This document shows, piece by piece, positions 9,945 to 21,220 of a DNA stretch of 64,000 nucleotides. The notes beneath the pieces were generated by a model. The model was not told where the DNA came from and made no database searches. It saw only the letters and a program-made list of their open reading frames with translations. A program made the translations under genes and the position numbers. The stretch is from assembly GCA_963970005.1 (NCBI GenBank), contig CAXAMN010027539.1:138011-202010 (forward strand). The letters are read 5' to 3'. The number at the start of each line of letters is the position of its first letter. Position 1 is the stretch's first letter. The DNA comes from Durusdinium trenchii. Taxonomy: Eukaryota > Sar > Dinophyceae > Suessiales > Symbiodiniaceae.

Positions 9945-12900
9945 GTGGATTTTAGGTGGTTTTTTGGTGTGTTTTTTGTACATGAGGATGAGAAGATCCT
10001 GTCTTTTTTGAGTTTTTTTGCAGAGGATGAAGGGATTATTAGTTTGTGTTTACCTTTGTTGGCGAAACAGATTGTGGACATCGTGGACATCCCGCATGAA
10101 TAGGATCAATGTGATTCAATGGCCGTAAGAGGCCCTTGCGAGGTGATTTTTACAGCCAAGGTCTGGCGGTCTGCCTGAAGGTGGCTGGTTCCCGCTGGTC
10201 ATGCTATGGTAGAAACTGGATGAGAAGGGTCCTTCAAAATGACGAACCCTCAAAGGTATCTTACGTCAATGTCATTACAAACATGTCAATATCTAGACCA
10301 TAAGGTAGAGCCCAAGGTAAAGGCAAAGGCAAAGGTATGATACTATACATAACATGTCATGAAATGTCATTTTTTGTGACATATATTCTCGTGGCATTTC
10401 TTGGCTCAATCACCGCAGGTGGAGGCCAATGTGGGGTGTTTGTGTGCAGGTCAATGCGGGATTCGTTTTCGTGTGGAAGTCGCATTGGTCAGAACTTGGG
10501 GCGCTCCGACTTCACCCCGGGAGTGGAGTTCACCACCTGTTTGGTCTTGGGCATCCGACTTCATCCACGGAGCCATGACATCCACCGAGTCGAAACGACG
10601 AGTCGATTTCGTGGACGATGTGGGTGTGAAGTGCGTCGGCAGCGAAAAAGGAACGCAGAAGAAATGGAGTTGAGTCGATGGAGTCAAAGGAAGAAACAGG
10701 TCCTCCAACCATCCATCCACCTCCCCCAAACAAAAGCACATATGATATACCTAGCACTTCCAAGTAGGGTGCCCTGTCTGGAGACCATTTCTTTAGTGAC
10801 CGATGGTCCAGCCAGGTGACCGGAAGCGCGCACCCCTCGCTCCGGTGAGCCCACCAGGTGGACCTTCCCCAGAAAGGCAGGTGGGCCGAGCAGCGCAGGG
10901 AGCGCGGGATTGGTGGAAGACCGAAGTCAAGCGACCCAGTGAGATCCATCCGAGATCAGTGAGGGTCAAGAGATTCCGAGACATGAAAGCCACTGCTCCA
11001 GCACCTCGTGACCAGATTCTCTAGTTGGGCCCCTCCGACTGACGTGATGCAAACTCCTCCCATGTGAGAGTATGTGAGACTTCTACAGGAGTCGACGTTA
11101 TACGCTTAGAGTTTAGAAGTTTAGAGAACAATGAATATTGAATTTGCACGCGGCGGCCGATGGTTTGTTCGGACATCGGGAAGCAGTTCATGGTGAAAAC
11201 ACGTGAAAACCATTCCACACAGAATTGGTTGCTAGGGGACATCTACTTTAAAATCCATCGTTATGGCCATTTTCGTCTGCTCGGTTTCCGTGAGCATCAC
11301 GGACGAGCGAATCGGATCGAATCGTGGATCGATCGCGATGCGTTTGTTCGACGACGGAGACCCTCCACAGGGATCTTAATGGACTTTCCCTTGTGGAAAC
11401 GGAGGGCTAACATAGACAGGATATGACGATCAATCACCCATGCATAGTCCCAAGCATATACATGTTACACAAATAAGAAGGCCCGCCTGAGGGGTGTCTA
11501 ATAATAGCCCTTAGAGGAAGTTAAGGGGCCATGCATCACCCCTTAATTAGTGGGCCCTGGTGCATACTCCACGTTTTCCTGTGGGGAGTCCTTTGCATCT
11601 TGAGATCCTCTTGGCCTTTTCCCAAAACATTCACGTTGCACGTCAGGCTTGGCCGCAGCATGAACGACGACATGGCCATGTTGTGAGTCGTGAGGAGAAA
11701 AAATAACAATGCTGCGCAAACGTCGATCCAGACTCGCAGAGTCACTCCCACCTCATAGTGTATGAGTTTCTGATAGCTTATGAGGCCCACAACGCCCACA
11801 ACGCGGTGGTTTGAGAACATGGGAAGTTGACCCGCCAATTGGACCCCTGCTTTGAAGGGAACATCGGTGAAGCCCAGGGAAAATCGGGGGGTTGAAGGCC
11901 ATGGGGGTTGAAGGCTTAGACCTATGGACCCATGGCAGTGCGTCTTAGATTCCATTGAAGCCTTTGCGAGTGTAGGTGCGCGAGTTTTGAGATGGTCATC
12001 CTAAATACATCCATCCTCCCTATTTCTTGAGGATGACGTACACATGACCACATGCACTTTTGCCATATTATGGGTGTGGGCTTTGACACCCGGGCGCCCT
12101 GGTTGACCCCCCTGAGAATGAGATTCCTCTAGGATTTATGACGGATCTATAAGTGATGTCAACCTACCATAGATCTCAGATCCTTTTGGTTGGGAAGGTC
12201 CTGAGAGTTTGTGAGGACCTCTTCACCGCCAGCCCCGGTGCCAGAACGTCGCCGTCGCGCGTCGCAGCCGATGAAAGCCATGTGGGGAGCAGAAAAGAGA
12301 CGCAAAAAGACTAGCAGAAACTCTTCTATAGCTCTTTAGTCTATAGCTTAGATTTCCTGCAGATTTTGAGCCATAGTGCAGATGCCAACTCCGTATATGA
12401 TTAGAACTTAGAACACAAAAAGACCAGACTCACAGATGGTGATAGGCAGAGCCGGCAGGTTTCACTTTTTCATGCCACAGCCGCCCCAAGACACCGCCCC
12501 GAGACATTCGGGTCAACGAGCTTCGGCACCCCACGGAGACGGCCATCGCTGCAAACAGCGAACGACCGGAACGATTGACCGGAACGAACGGACAGACGGA
12601 CAGCCATCCCCCAAGAAACCATTCCAACACGCCACACGCTGGGCGACCGATTCCGCCAGAGTCCTCGGCGGAATCCGTTGGGAAGAAGATCGGATTCCGC
12701 CGCATGGCCATGCCGTGCCGAAGTTCAGAGTGGATCGCTTAGTGATGAAGGAGGAGCGGGTGGGATGTTCCGTGGCTTCACCGAGGCTTCACCGGGGGGG
12801 GAGAGACATGAGTCGTGTAGGTTGGGTACTGCACCTCTGGGCCTTTGGGCACAGCATTCCGCTACACAAAAAGCACCCATAGAATCCTGTAGAGACTCAT

Positions 12901-13261
12901 AGACTATCATAGACTATCATAGACTCATAAAGCTTGAGAATGACCCTTTGTGGAGGAAAAGGGTCTTGAGTCTTGAACATGGATGTCGATGCAGGACAAC
13001 CACACAACCACCCATCATTAGTCCCATTCCAAAGCACTCTCCCCACACCGAACTCGCTGCTGTCGTACCATCAGAGGTCCTTCCTGAGCGCCTGAGAAAC
13101 GATCTCCACGCCATGGCAGAGGAGATGGGGCGCTGTCCGGAATCTGTTGAAAGCATCCCCGACAGCCCCATGTAGGGTTTAAGTGGTTCAACCTGCAGGT
13201 CACCTTTATTGACGGATTGGAGATACCCCACTCAAAATACTCAAATTGGGTTCAGGTTCAG
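9945..13261. other. Mostly non-coding; weak exon-like blocks
   Basis: Open + frames at 10401-10673 (with VDFVDDVGVKCVG) and 10803-11024 (with RDWWKTEVKRPSEIHPRSVR) could be exons but lack clear splice pairs. 10314-10336 carries AAAGGC/AAAGGT repeats. 12430-12880 is GC-rich and open on both strands without a recognisable domain. 12895-12930 has short tandem CATAGACTAT units. 11491-11560 matches a dispersed repeat described separately. Confidence 0.35.
11491..11560. repeat. Dispersed repeat copy (GGGGTGTCT ... GGGCCCTGG)
   Basis: GGGGTGTCTAAT, then CCCTTAGAGG, then an AT-rich stretch and GGGCCCTGGT. The same ordered blocks occur at 42631-42694 with small differences, which suggests two copies of one short mobile or dispersed sequence. 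Confidence 0.4.
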
Positions 13262-13433
13262 TGCGTGTTTCGCTCCCTTTCAACACCTCTTCGCTGGCGA
13301 GAAGACGGGTCGGTCCGGATCGTCCGAGAAGACGCCCACGCCGTCGTTCAGACGAGGAGGAAAGACCCGCGAGCAGCAGTTTTCGTCGGTGTTTGGAGGG
13401 TGCTGCTGGAGCCGCGAACGTACCAAAGACGGT
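13262..13433 (+). CDS. Candidate exon with canonical GTAAGT donor
   Basis: The block is preceded by TTCAGGTTCAG and ends at GACGGT|GTAAGT, the consensus eukaryotic donor. In frame it reads WREDGSVRIVREDAHAVVQT and then RRKDPRAAVFVGVWRVLLEP, with high third-position GC and alternating hydrophobic and charged residues, like a beta-rich domain. I do not recognise the family. An alternative acceptor inside the block (CTGGCGAG) would shorten it by about 50 nt. Confidence 0.5.
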
Positions 13434-14928
13434 GTAAGTGATTGCGGTGTAAGAGTTTCGAGGGAGATTCTGAGTTAGAACACCCACATGCTTGGTCGAA
13501 GATGCGAGTCATGTTTGATACCCTGAGAGTCTTGCGACAATTGCTCAGGAGGATCGGGAAGCGAAGCTGTTGAAGGTCCAAGAGAAGCAGGTAGCCTCAG
13601 AGGGGCAATGCTCCTGATGGAACTTCACCCTCGATTGGAGTTTTGCGACCTCTGAGGGTGGGGCAATTTTTGCATGGTTTGATGATGATTATTATACCTG
13701 GAAAGCCATGAGAGTTGCTACAACTTTTACTTTGTTTTCTCCAACAAACTGTTGACAAAAATACGGTGTTGCTATGGGTAGGCCTGCCATACTCTTTTGA
13801 TTTAACCATTCTTTGTTGGGTCATTGTGGGTAAAAACCAGTATTTGGACAAACAAGCTGAACGTTACGGCGTTTCCCAGACTGACTAGGTTGTTTTTGGC
13901 TTTTGGCTTTCCAGGTACTGTATAATCTGGGTTGGATCGATCCAACGGGACATGATCCCAGAATTGGTTGAAGGGAACATCTACAGGAAACCCATGGTTT
14001 GGGAGATGAAAACCATGGGTATTCTGTAGATTTCCCCTTAAACAAATTCTAGGAATGATTCGTCTTTTTGAGATTGTTTGAGACTTTTCGTACTTTGAAA
14101 AGACTTGGTGATCTAGCATGACTATCGCTGGTTCTCGCTGGTTTGTGGACTACGAACTATCAGGTCATGTACCTAGACCTGTGATAGACGTGTCAAGTCT
14201 TCATGCAGCGATATTTTTGTCCACCAAACCAACCGCTTTGACGGTCAACAACAGTCCTTTTGCCGCCATCTCCTCTACTCTGACATGTGGGTCTACCAGG
14301 GCGCAGCTGGTGTTTCGAAGAACTACCCTTTGACTTAACATGGAAGTGGATGGCAACACCTCCATTTTTTGGATAGGAAGTGGATTGGAAGTGGATGGTA
14401 CCCACCTCCCCCATGCTTGGCCATTTACAGTGCTTTCAGAGTAGATGGCGCAGTCCTGATATATGTGGGGGCTCCATCCAAACCCTGCCGGGGATTGTGC
14501 CATCTACTTTTAGCCAACCACTTCAGTTCAGGAAGTGGACCATCCCATGGACCACATGGACCGGGCGTCCTCCACTTCCGAGTCGATGGGTCGATCAGCG
14601 GTGAGGGGCCGCTGCATTCGGACAGACGTGGAAGATCCTCACTGAATCCTGAGGAAGGAATCACGAATCACACTTGTTCCAGAGGAACTCACCTCTAACC
14701 ACCACCACCCCAAACAAGGGCATGGCGGCATGGATGTCAGATCCACGTCACGACGGTCAGGTGTCGATCAATCGCCTCGTAAGACGAGGTGATTCGGAGT
14801 GCTCAAACACCACCGGACGGTCTTCGTGTTATTAGCTTGCTAGCTCACTTGCTGACCGCATGCCAAGTGGCATTGTTTCATCACGGCTCCTGAGGCTGGA
14901 TTTCTTGATGACGAAGGAAAATCTACAG
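13434..14928. other. Non-coding stretch, nothing recognised
   Basis: No frame with coding bias was seen. The GC-rich part at 14360-14700 is open in several frames on both strands without a domain. It is likely intron or intergenic DNA between the exons at 13433 and 14929. Confidence 0.35.
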
Positions 14929-15037
14929 GAGGAGGGCAGGGCCCGGGCAGGGCGGTTCTTGGGCTCGGAGTCCACCACCTTTGTCCGGTCCAGCGCCGAG
15001 GTCTCCGGTCGCGCCGACCTCCCAAAACGGTCGACAG
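14929..15037 (+). CDS. Candidate exon of an unrecognised host gene
   Basis: Preceded by ATCTACAG and followed by CGACAG|GTCCCG. The frame reads EEGRARAGRFLGSESTTFVR and continues SSAEVSGRADLPKRST with very high third-position GC. The opposite strand is also open, so strand choice rests on the flanking AG/GT pair. A further possible exon follows near 15170-15270 (SYFGGAQNDRIWDATAGDER) without clear boundaries. Confidence 0.4.
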
Positions 15038-15467
15038 GTCCCGACCCGGTGGCCGGGCCACCCGATGGTTTTGAGTGGCGGATTCTTATTGCAAGTGTCA
15101 AAACGGTATGGGTATGGTCCTTGAGATCCCTGAGTCCAGTCGATTTTGGACATGGTCCTGACATCGGTGGCTGGTCCGTCCTACTTCGGTGGGGCCCAAA
15201 ATGATCGAATCTGGGACGCGACAGCGGGGGATGAACGGTCGTCGCGGGTCGGACGCAGAACGAGCCAAACCGGTGGTCGTCGTCGTTGCGGGTCGGAACT
15301 CCATCGGCTGAGGACGGGAAGAGGTCGATGTGTATGAGGCCCCCGAAAAGAGCCCCGTGAAAGAAGGTAATATATCGGACATACGAGCGGACTGTTCGCG
15401 TCAGCTACTCGCCCCTGGGAATCAGAGAATTCAGATTCGCCAGGCCAACATCGCCTCCCACCAAGGC

Positions 15468-16480
15468 TCAAGGCCAATGCCTTGCCAAGAGTCGCGCCGC
15501 AGACATGGGCACACGAACCGTAAGGGCACGGAGTGCAGCAGCAACTGTGCGAGCTGTGGCATCCGGCCATGGCAAACAGTAGGTCAAAAACTGCTTCTGA
15601 ATCCCCAGCTCAGGCTTACACATGAAAGTCTCCTCCAACTCAAGACTAAAAAGGCGAACGAGCTCATCAAACAAAACACGAAAAGCCCTAAGCTTGGTAG
15701 CCAAAGTGCTAAGGGTTTCACCAGCAGCAACCGAATGACTGGACTGCCATCGCAATCCGCCATGAAAAGAAACCTCAATTGGCAACTCCTCAGTATACCA
15801 AAGATGAAAACCGATGCGCAATTCTAAAATGGTGGTGGGCACATAGAAATCTGCCTGCTGGTCAAGCTGTAAAAACCAGCTGTGCAGAGCATGTGCATGG
15901 CGGATACCAAAATTTTGCAATACGGCAGACTCGGAAAACAAACGATGGGGAGAAAGGGGAAAAAGCTCAGTGAAAGAACCGTCAGCCAACAAAGCATCAC
16001 CAAAAATCACATCCAAACACTCAAAAACATCCTCTTCATGGTCCCAAGTGTTCTGCCAATTAGACTGCACCTTAAGAGCAGTGCGGGCAAGATCCAAAAG
16101 AAAGTCACGACACCTAATGCCTCTCTCAGACCAAAGTGCATGCCAACGTCGCGCAGCAGCGTGAGCAGCAGCCGCCTCCGCAGAGGGCACCACATCGGCA
16201 ATCTGGTTGAAGCGAAAAGTCCATTCATCATGATCATCAACTGCATCCTGAGTGGAACGATGTGCTTTGACTTTGCAGGCAGAAATGGGAGTACCAAAGC
16301 AAGCCAGAAGATCAGCGACCAAGCCCCACAGGTCTTGGTTGCGCCAGTGCGACGGCACAGCACCAATATGGGCCAGCTCATTAAGTCCATCATGAACATA
16401 TTGAAGGGTATATTGTTGCTTGTCTGAGCGTTGGTTTGTTTGGTGTCTAGACTGCAAGACACCATGAAAACCACGAACAA
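15468..16480 (-). pseudogene. Element A: RNase H 3' half and C-terminal region
   Basis: The - strand frame contains the end of a type I RNase H domain: VPSHWRNQDLWGLV, then CKVKAHRS and FNQIAD, matching the His-loop and final Asp of the family. About 270 residues of unrecognised C-terminal region follow, ending at a stop at 15468. The RNase H front half sits in another frame beyond the N gap, so this ORF cannot be translated together with the RT. The sequence upstream of about 16480 no longer fits RNase H and looks inserted. Confidence 0.65.
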
Positions 16481-17190
16481 GCTTCAGCCTGCGGGTACCA
16501 ACTGATATTCTGCATGCATCTTCCATTGTTGCTGGGTGCTCAAGCATTTGTGCAGTGTATGCTTGGGCCTTGGTAGCTATCGTGTAAAGTTGCTCGCGGC
16601 TACCTCCAGCCATGGGTGGGTGGTTCAAGCTTTGCTAACTGCTACCTGTCTCATGCTGATCAATTTTGGTATGTCCGCCTTGCAGCTTTCTTTGCCAGAC
16701 CTTGCTTTGAGAGTGATGGCTGCTGTGGAGCTCAACTCATCTGAGTTGAGGATCGGTTTCCGCCACTGTTTCAGGCATGCACTTTCCTGTCCTGGGTCAC
16801 TTTGAGATGGCTGCTGGGAATTCAAGTGTTTGTGCTGCTTGTACGGTGTGAGCTACCGCCCGTTTTCGGGCTGGATGTGCAAACTCACACTTTTTGACAG
16901 CGCGATCACTCCTTTTCGGAATTCACATGTACAGGAGGACAGCCAACACATGCCGCAGTTCTCCAGGCATTTGGATGTTGTGGGCTGCGGACGGGTTTGT
17001 GATGCGAACCTGCTTTCTGACAGCAGAGACTGCTACGGGCAGCCATCACATGACGCGCTGGCTTCTGCCAGCTGGCGCGTGCCTAAATTAGCGGCCGCCT
17101 CCGCCGAGCGGCTGCTGCCAGTGCTGGAGGGTGGGGATTTTGTTTGTACACACTGGGGCAGTGTGGCAGCAGCTTTGATGTCTNNNNNNN
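16480..17190. other. Probable insertion splitting the RNase H domain, with N gap
   Basis: RNase H is coherent up to ...IWTDSHCGK (about 17230) and again from about 16480, yet some 700 bp lie between the two where only about 100 bp are expected. Ten N at 17184-17193 sit at the upstream edge. The short frames here, both + (16536-16805) and - (16625-16825), are unrecognised. Either a small element inserted here or the assembly joined two copies across the gap. Confidence 0.4.
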
Positions 17191-17193
17191 NNN
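17184..17193. other. Assembly gap (10 N)
   Basis: Ten undetermined bases, inside the element A RNase H region. Any conclusion about continuity across this point is limited. Confidence 1.
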
Positions 17194-17689
17194 TCCTGTG
17201 TTCATCAGGGACCCTTGTGAGAGCGAGTTTGCCACAATGACTATCTGTCCAAATGCAAGGGATGCGACAATGATGCGCTGCCCATCTGAGACCCTGCAAG
17301 GCAGCACATAGCTCGCCACCATCCACCGTTTGCAATGCCCCCGGCAACAGACCTGCTTGCAGAACAGTAGCCGAATTGCTCAACACGACAGACCAAGAAA
17401 CAAGCGTGAGACCCGGATGAAAGCCCCATCGCTGCGACCCATCCACAAAAAGATGCTGCATCTGATCATCGACCGGAGAACCTTCCCGATCCCGTGGTGC
17501 CCAAGGCAGCTCCTGCAAAGCTTTCCACCCGGAAAATTGAAAAGGAGAGGCTGGCAGCAGCGCATGGTTAGCAAGCGCAGGTGGCAAAGTTGTCCATTCC
17601 TGAACACATTGATGATGGCGGTCCACTTCTTGAAGCGCCGGGCATCGGAGAGCTCGGTGAGCGAAAGAATCTGGCTGTCCACACATCAA
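17194..17689 (-). pseudogene. Element A: RNase H 5' half
   Basis: The - strand frame contains HLFVDGSQRWGF (first catalytic Asp in a VDGS context), TVDGGELCAALQGLRWA (catalytic Glu) and IWTDSHCGK (third acid), the ordered signature of a retroelement type I RNase H. It begins with a cysteine-containing segment (MCGQPDSFAHRALRCPAL) like the zinc-knuckle-like C..C..H..C stretch seen between RT and RNase H in many LINEs. The frame is cut by the N gap. Confidence 0.65.
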
Positions 17690-19135
17690 TCACCGGTGTT
17701 GCTGTGGTCAAATTTGGCCTTCTGGGAGTTGAGGTAGAAAGTGCCTTTCCAGATGCATTTAAGGAGCTCCTGATCAGCCAAAGTAGTAGGCTTAGGATAA
17801 ACAAAGGTGCAGTAGGGCTCAATGCCATCCAAGCCAGCCATGCTAGAAAATGAAGGATCAAGTCCTCATCCAGCCATAGATGAAGGAAGTCACACCACCT
17901 GGCAATAGCTCCAAAAGGCCCAAAGGTCTTCGTAGTCGGTGGAGAAACCACATAGTCTTTCCACCAATCACGCAAAGCTAGGCTCTTATGCGCTTGCCGG
18001 TAAAATTCCGTAAAAGATTTCCAGAAAGCAAAGTAGCCAGGGTCAAGCTCAGGTTCCGACGTGAAGGCCAGGTGCAAAATTGGTGATGCTCCTGCTCTGT
18101 TAGCATGCAAAGCTGCCATCGCCTGAGAGCGTAATTTGGTGATCCAGTGCATTCCAAAAACCAAGTGACTGCAATGATGTAAAGCCTTTGGCCAGACAGC
18201 GACGCGCAAACCAAGCTGTTTGTGCCACATTGAAGCTGAGAGCTTGCGCAATCTGTCAAAACAAGGCGCCACACTTTTGATGCGATCAGTAAAGGCTTTG
18301 TTGCGCAAGCGACCACCATAAATCATTGCCGCTCCTAGATCAGAGCCAGCTTCAATAACCTGCAGGCCTAAGTGAGTTTTGGGTGGACCGAACTCCAGCT
18401 GTAAAGTGTCGCCCCAAGTGGTGAGGGCTGCAAAACCCTGACACAAATCAGCCACACCCCAAGTTGTCCACAAAACTCATGGCATGAACCCGTGGCGAGT
18501 AGTGAACCATGTATGCATGTAGCCATGAGCATGCCGACACAGCTGAGACTGTCACCCTCCGGGACACCAGAGGTAGAATGATGCATAGGTCCAAACTGCT
18601 GACGTACACAGAAGGTGCGCACATTGTGGTCCAAGAAACAAGCCCAGCCTTTGCGTGTGGATGAAGGCAAGCCCAAACATTGTGCAGCAATCAGCAATGG
18701 CCAACGAGGCAGGTAGTTAAAGCATCTGCGAATATCCGTAGTCACCCCGCAAAGCGCTTCATTGGCCTTGACAGCCATTTCAATGCCGCATTGGAGCCAA
18801 TAGGTGATGTCAGAGCTTTGTCTTCCCGCCAGATACCCATGTGTAGCATAGGGTATGTAGGCCTCCAACTGCGCTAGCAGGGAACGCGAATGTATGCACC
18901 CCCAGAGTCTGTAGAGCGTGGAGTACAAAACAACCGGGCGGTAGTCGCCCGCTTGAACAGCATGTGGATGCTTCTCCAGACAATGCACGTGTCCAACCAA
19001 GAGTTGAGAGGGCCACTTGGCCCCGGCTTCAATTTGCTGGAACATGTTAGAGACATCTTGTAGCAGGGTCCGGAAAGTGTCTGAAATCCTCAGCACTCCA
19101 ACCCTCAGGGCCCCGGGTTCGGAGAGCCTGTCCAT
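17568..19135 (-). pseudogene. Element A: reverse transcriptase domain, frameshifted
   Basis: Ordered RT motifs are visible across at least three frames: RGPEGWSAEDFRHFP (about 19080-19125, linker into RT), DYRPVVLYSTLYRLW (about 18946), THGYLAGRQSSD, TTDIRRCFNYLPRWPL (motif A Asp, about 18740), STSGVPEGDSLS (motif B, about 18570), then SFVDNLG (motif C, 18451-18475) in a shifted frame, and LEFGPPKTHLGL after another shift. The catalytic pair in motif C is Asp-Asn (FVDN), not Asp-Asp. At least two frameshifts separate the motifs, so this copy cannot make an active enzyme. The thumb region runs on to about 17.7 kb, then RNase H. Confidence 0.8.
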
Positions 19136-19149
19136 CACGCAGCAATACC

Positions 19150-19650
19150 CGAATCGCGGAAACATCTGCGATTGGCGTACTGTGGACTTGACTTTTGAGG
19201 TTGGCCCTTTCCCTATGGGTCCACCAAAGCGCAGGTCATCAAGATTCTGGCTGCTTGGAAGTGGGTTGCTCGTCTTCTTCGGGCTGTACGTGGGGCTACT
19301 GGTGGTCGCTTTTGGTTGGTTGGCACTAGCACGGAACCTCCGGCGCTCCATTTGGCCACTGATGCTGGTCCGGTGACGGTCACGAAAGTCAACAAGCCTC
19401 AGGAATCACCTTCTCAAACCTCTACCATTGTCGCCGCCGCCAAGACCAGAGTACACATTCAGCACAACCCCAAACCTGCAACTGCTAGTAGCAGTAGTGG
19501 TTCTGCCGATCCTTGGTTACGAGGTGATCCATGGAGTGGCTATCAAGGCATTCGTACTCCTGTCAAGCCAACTGATCCTTCTGAGATCGTCTTCACTGAC
19601 CAACACTCCATGGCTTCTTCCAAGGCATCCCGTCAGCGCATTGATGAATT
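19150..19650 (+). pseudogene. Element A inverted block: end of the unknown domain and DPW-rich linker
   Basis: On the + strand the sequence reads DWRTVDLTFEVGPFP, then after a one-base shift YGSTKAQVIKILAAWKWVAR, then FWLVGTSTEPPALHL and a Ser/Pro-rich part with SADPWLRGDPWSGYQG. This is the expected continuation of the domain that ends at 22503 on the other strand (see the inversion finding). The frame runs to about 19650, where ordinary sequence replaces it. No catalytic motif is recognised. DPW repeats are typical of low-complexity linkers in such polyproteins. Confidence 0.5.
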
Positions 19651-20679
19651 ATATGGGATCGATAGTCCATACTTTTTTCCTAGAGGTCAAGGACATATTA
19701 TTATCTATAAATTTTTCTTGTACCGGACCCCAGTCACAGGATTCCAAAAAAAACAAATGTTGGTGCAAGATGTTGGTGCAGGAAAAAATAAGACGCGTAG
19801 AAAAAAAACATCCTAGGGACTTTTGACCCTCATGAACATGTTAATGACAGGACTTTATAACTGTTTGTTTGCTGTTTCTTGCTTTCTAGAGTTAGGTCAA
19901 GGCCAGGATTTCATTTTCATTGGTTCTGCTAAACGTGACAGGTTTGACTTTTTGATCGTGGAGGGCGCGTTGCCTTTTCCATGGGCATCTTACCAGGTGC
20001 CACAGTCAGGCCGGTGAGGTTAAGGCACATCACGCCAACGACGAGGCTCTGCAGTCACAGGCGAAACTCGGCTCGATGATGGTTCTCGCGCTTCTCGGGC
20101 GCCAGTTTCACGAAAGAACGGAGAATAGATGAAAACAGTGGCACCGTTCGCTGACAGTCGACAAATGCAACGCTGGTCCTCGGAGGACAAAACCCCACCT
20201 ATCACATTCGCCCTCAAGCCCGATCAAAAAGTCAAGCAGACAAAGCACTTTCCACAAAGCACTTTCCACATTTTGATCTTATGGTCACAAACAAGCAATG
20301 CACGCGCATGAAGGACAAGCAAACCAAAATAGACTTAAGCGTGGCCCGATTCTGAAGAATCATGTCAGCACTCTGCCCCAGCAAGACGACCGAGAGCATA
20401 CGCTGAAAAAGAGCCAGAACCTTCGCCTCTCCAACCCCCCCCAAACCAGGAATTTAATACGCCAATATGCTTGTTAGTCATTAGCTCCTGCAACCTGGGT
20501 AACAGGATTCCATAAAACACGTTGGCGCGGGATTCCATAAATGCTCAAAAGCTAGCCATTTTTTTTGGCTGCCAACGTTGGCACACAAAAAAATAAGGGA
20601 ATGACCTCAGCTCGAAAGGATTTTATTAAATAAAGTCCTTCGTCAAAGCTTTGAGGCACTTCGCATCCCACTTTGAATT
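19645..20679. mobile_element. Possible 1-kb insertion with terminal inverted repeats
   Basis: The element A + strand frame is lost at about 19650 and regained at about 20687. The interval is flanked by TGAATT at 19645-19650 and again at 20674-20679. Just inside, the left end has ATATGGGATC and the right end, on the opposite strand, AAGTGGGATG, so TGGGAT lies three bases from each repeat. This is the pattern of a small non-autonomous DNA transposon with a 6-bp target duplication. No transposase was seen. A short exon-like frame on - lies at 20020-20110. Confidence 0.3.
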
Positions 20680-20686
20680 GGAACCC

Positions 20687-21161
20687 GTTTGAAGAGTGAT
20701 CTGCAACATGAAGTGGCTAAAGCAGTGGGGTCCTTGAATACTTCCTCCCCTGATGTCAGCATGGAGGCCATCTCTTCTCAAGCCTTGGCTGATGAACTGT
20801 TACGGAGCTCAAGGCGCAAAATGACAAACTTGCCAACTGGTGTCACACCACTGGTGCCCGTGTCGAGAAGCTTGAGGCTCAGCATGCAGTCCAGGGCGCC
20901 AAGATGGATGAGCTGGCAGTTCATTTTGGAAGCCATCAACGACACCTTGAGCAGATTGATGTGCAACTTGGCACGCAGCAAACACGCATGGAGGAGATTG
21001 GCCAGGCCGTGCACCCGCAAGCTGCCACTACCGAGCAGATTCGAGGTGATCTTGCCTCCCTCAATCGCACGCGGCGAGATGACTTGAAAAGTGCCAACGA
21101 TGAACAGATGAATCGCATTGAAGCCCTGCTGCTCAAGCGGCAGCGGACTGACGGTGAATGA
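20687..21161 (+). pseudogene. Element A inverted block: coiled-coil segment
   Basis: Two overlapping + frames give KSDLQHEVAKAVGSLNTSSP and, after a shift, MDELAVHFGSHQRHLEQIDV followed by heptad-like QLGTQQTRMEEIGQAV and RDDLKSANDEQMNRIEALLL, ending with KRQRTDGE and a stop at 21161. The regular hydrophobic spacing points to a coiled coil, as in LINE ORF1-like parts where it drives multimerisation on RNA. It lies directly before the GEATNPGP leader. Confidence 0.5.
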
Positions 21162-21220
21162 CTATCTCGGCGGTGGAGGTGTCCTACCTCCACGCGCCTG
21201 CCTTGCTTTGGGGTCCTATG

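Noticed and set aside
9605..10090. 161-codon - strand frame
   Set aside because: It is the complement of the better + strand exon candidate with splice signals at 9771-9944.
10401..10425. Dinoflagellate spliced-leader relic (TTGGCTCAAT)
   Set aside because: Only a partial match to the leader's TTTTGGCTCAAG end, without the rest; chance match likely. A similar partial match at 41164 was also dropped.
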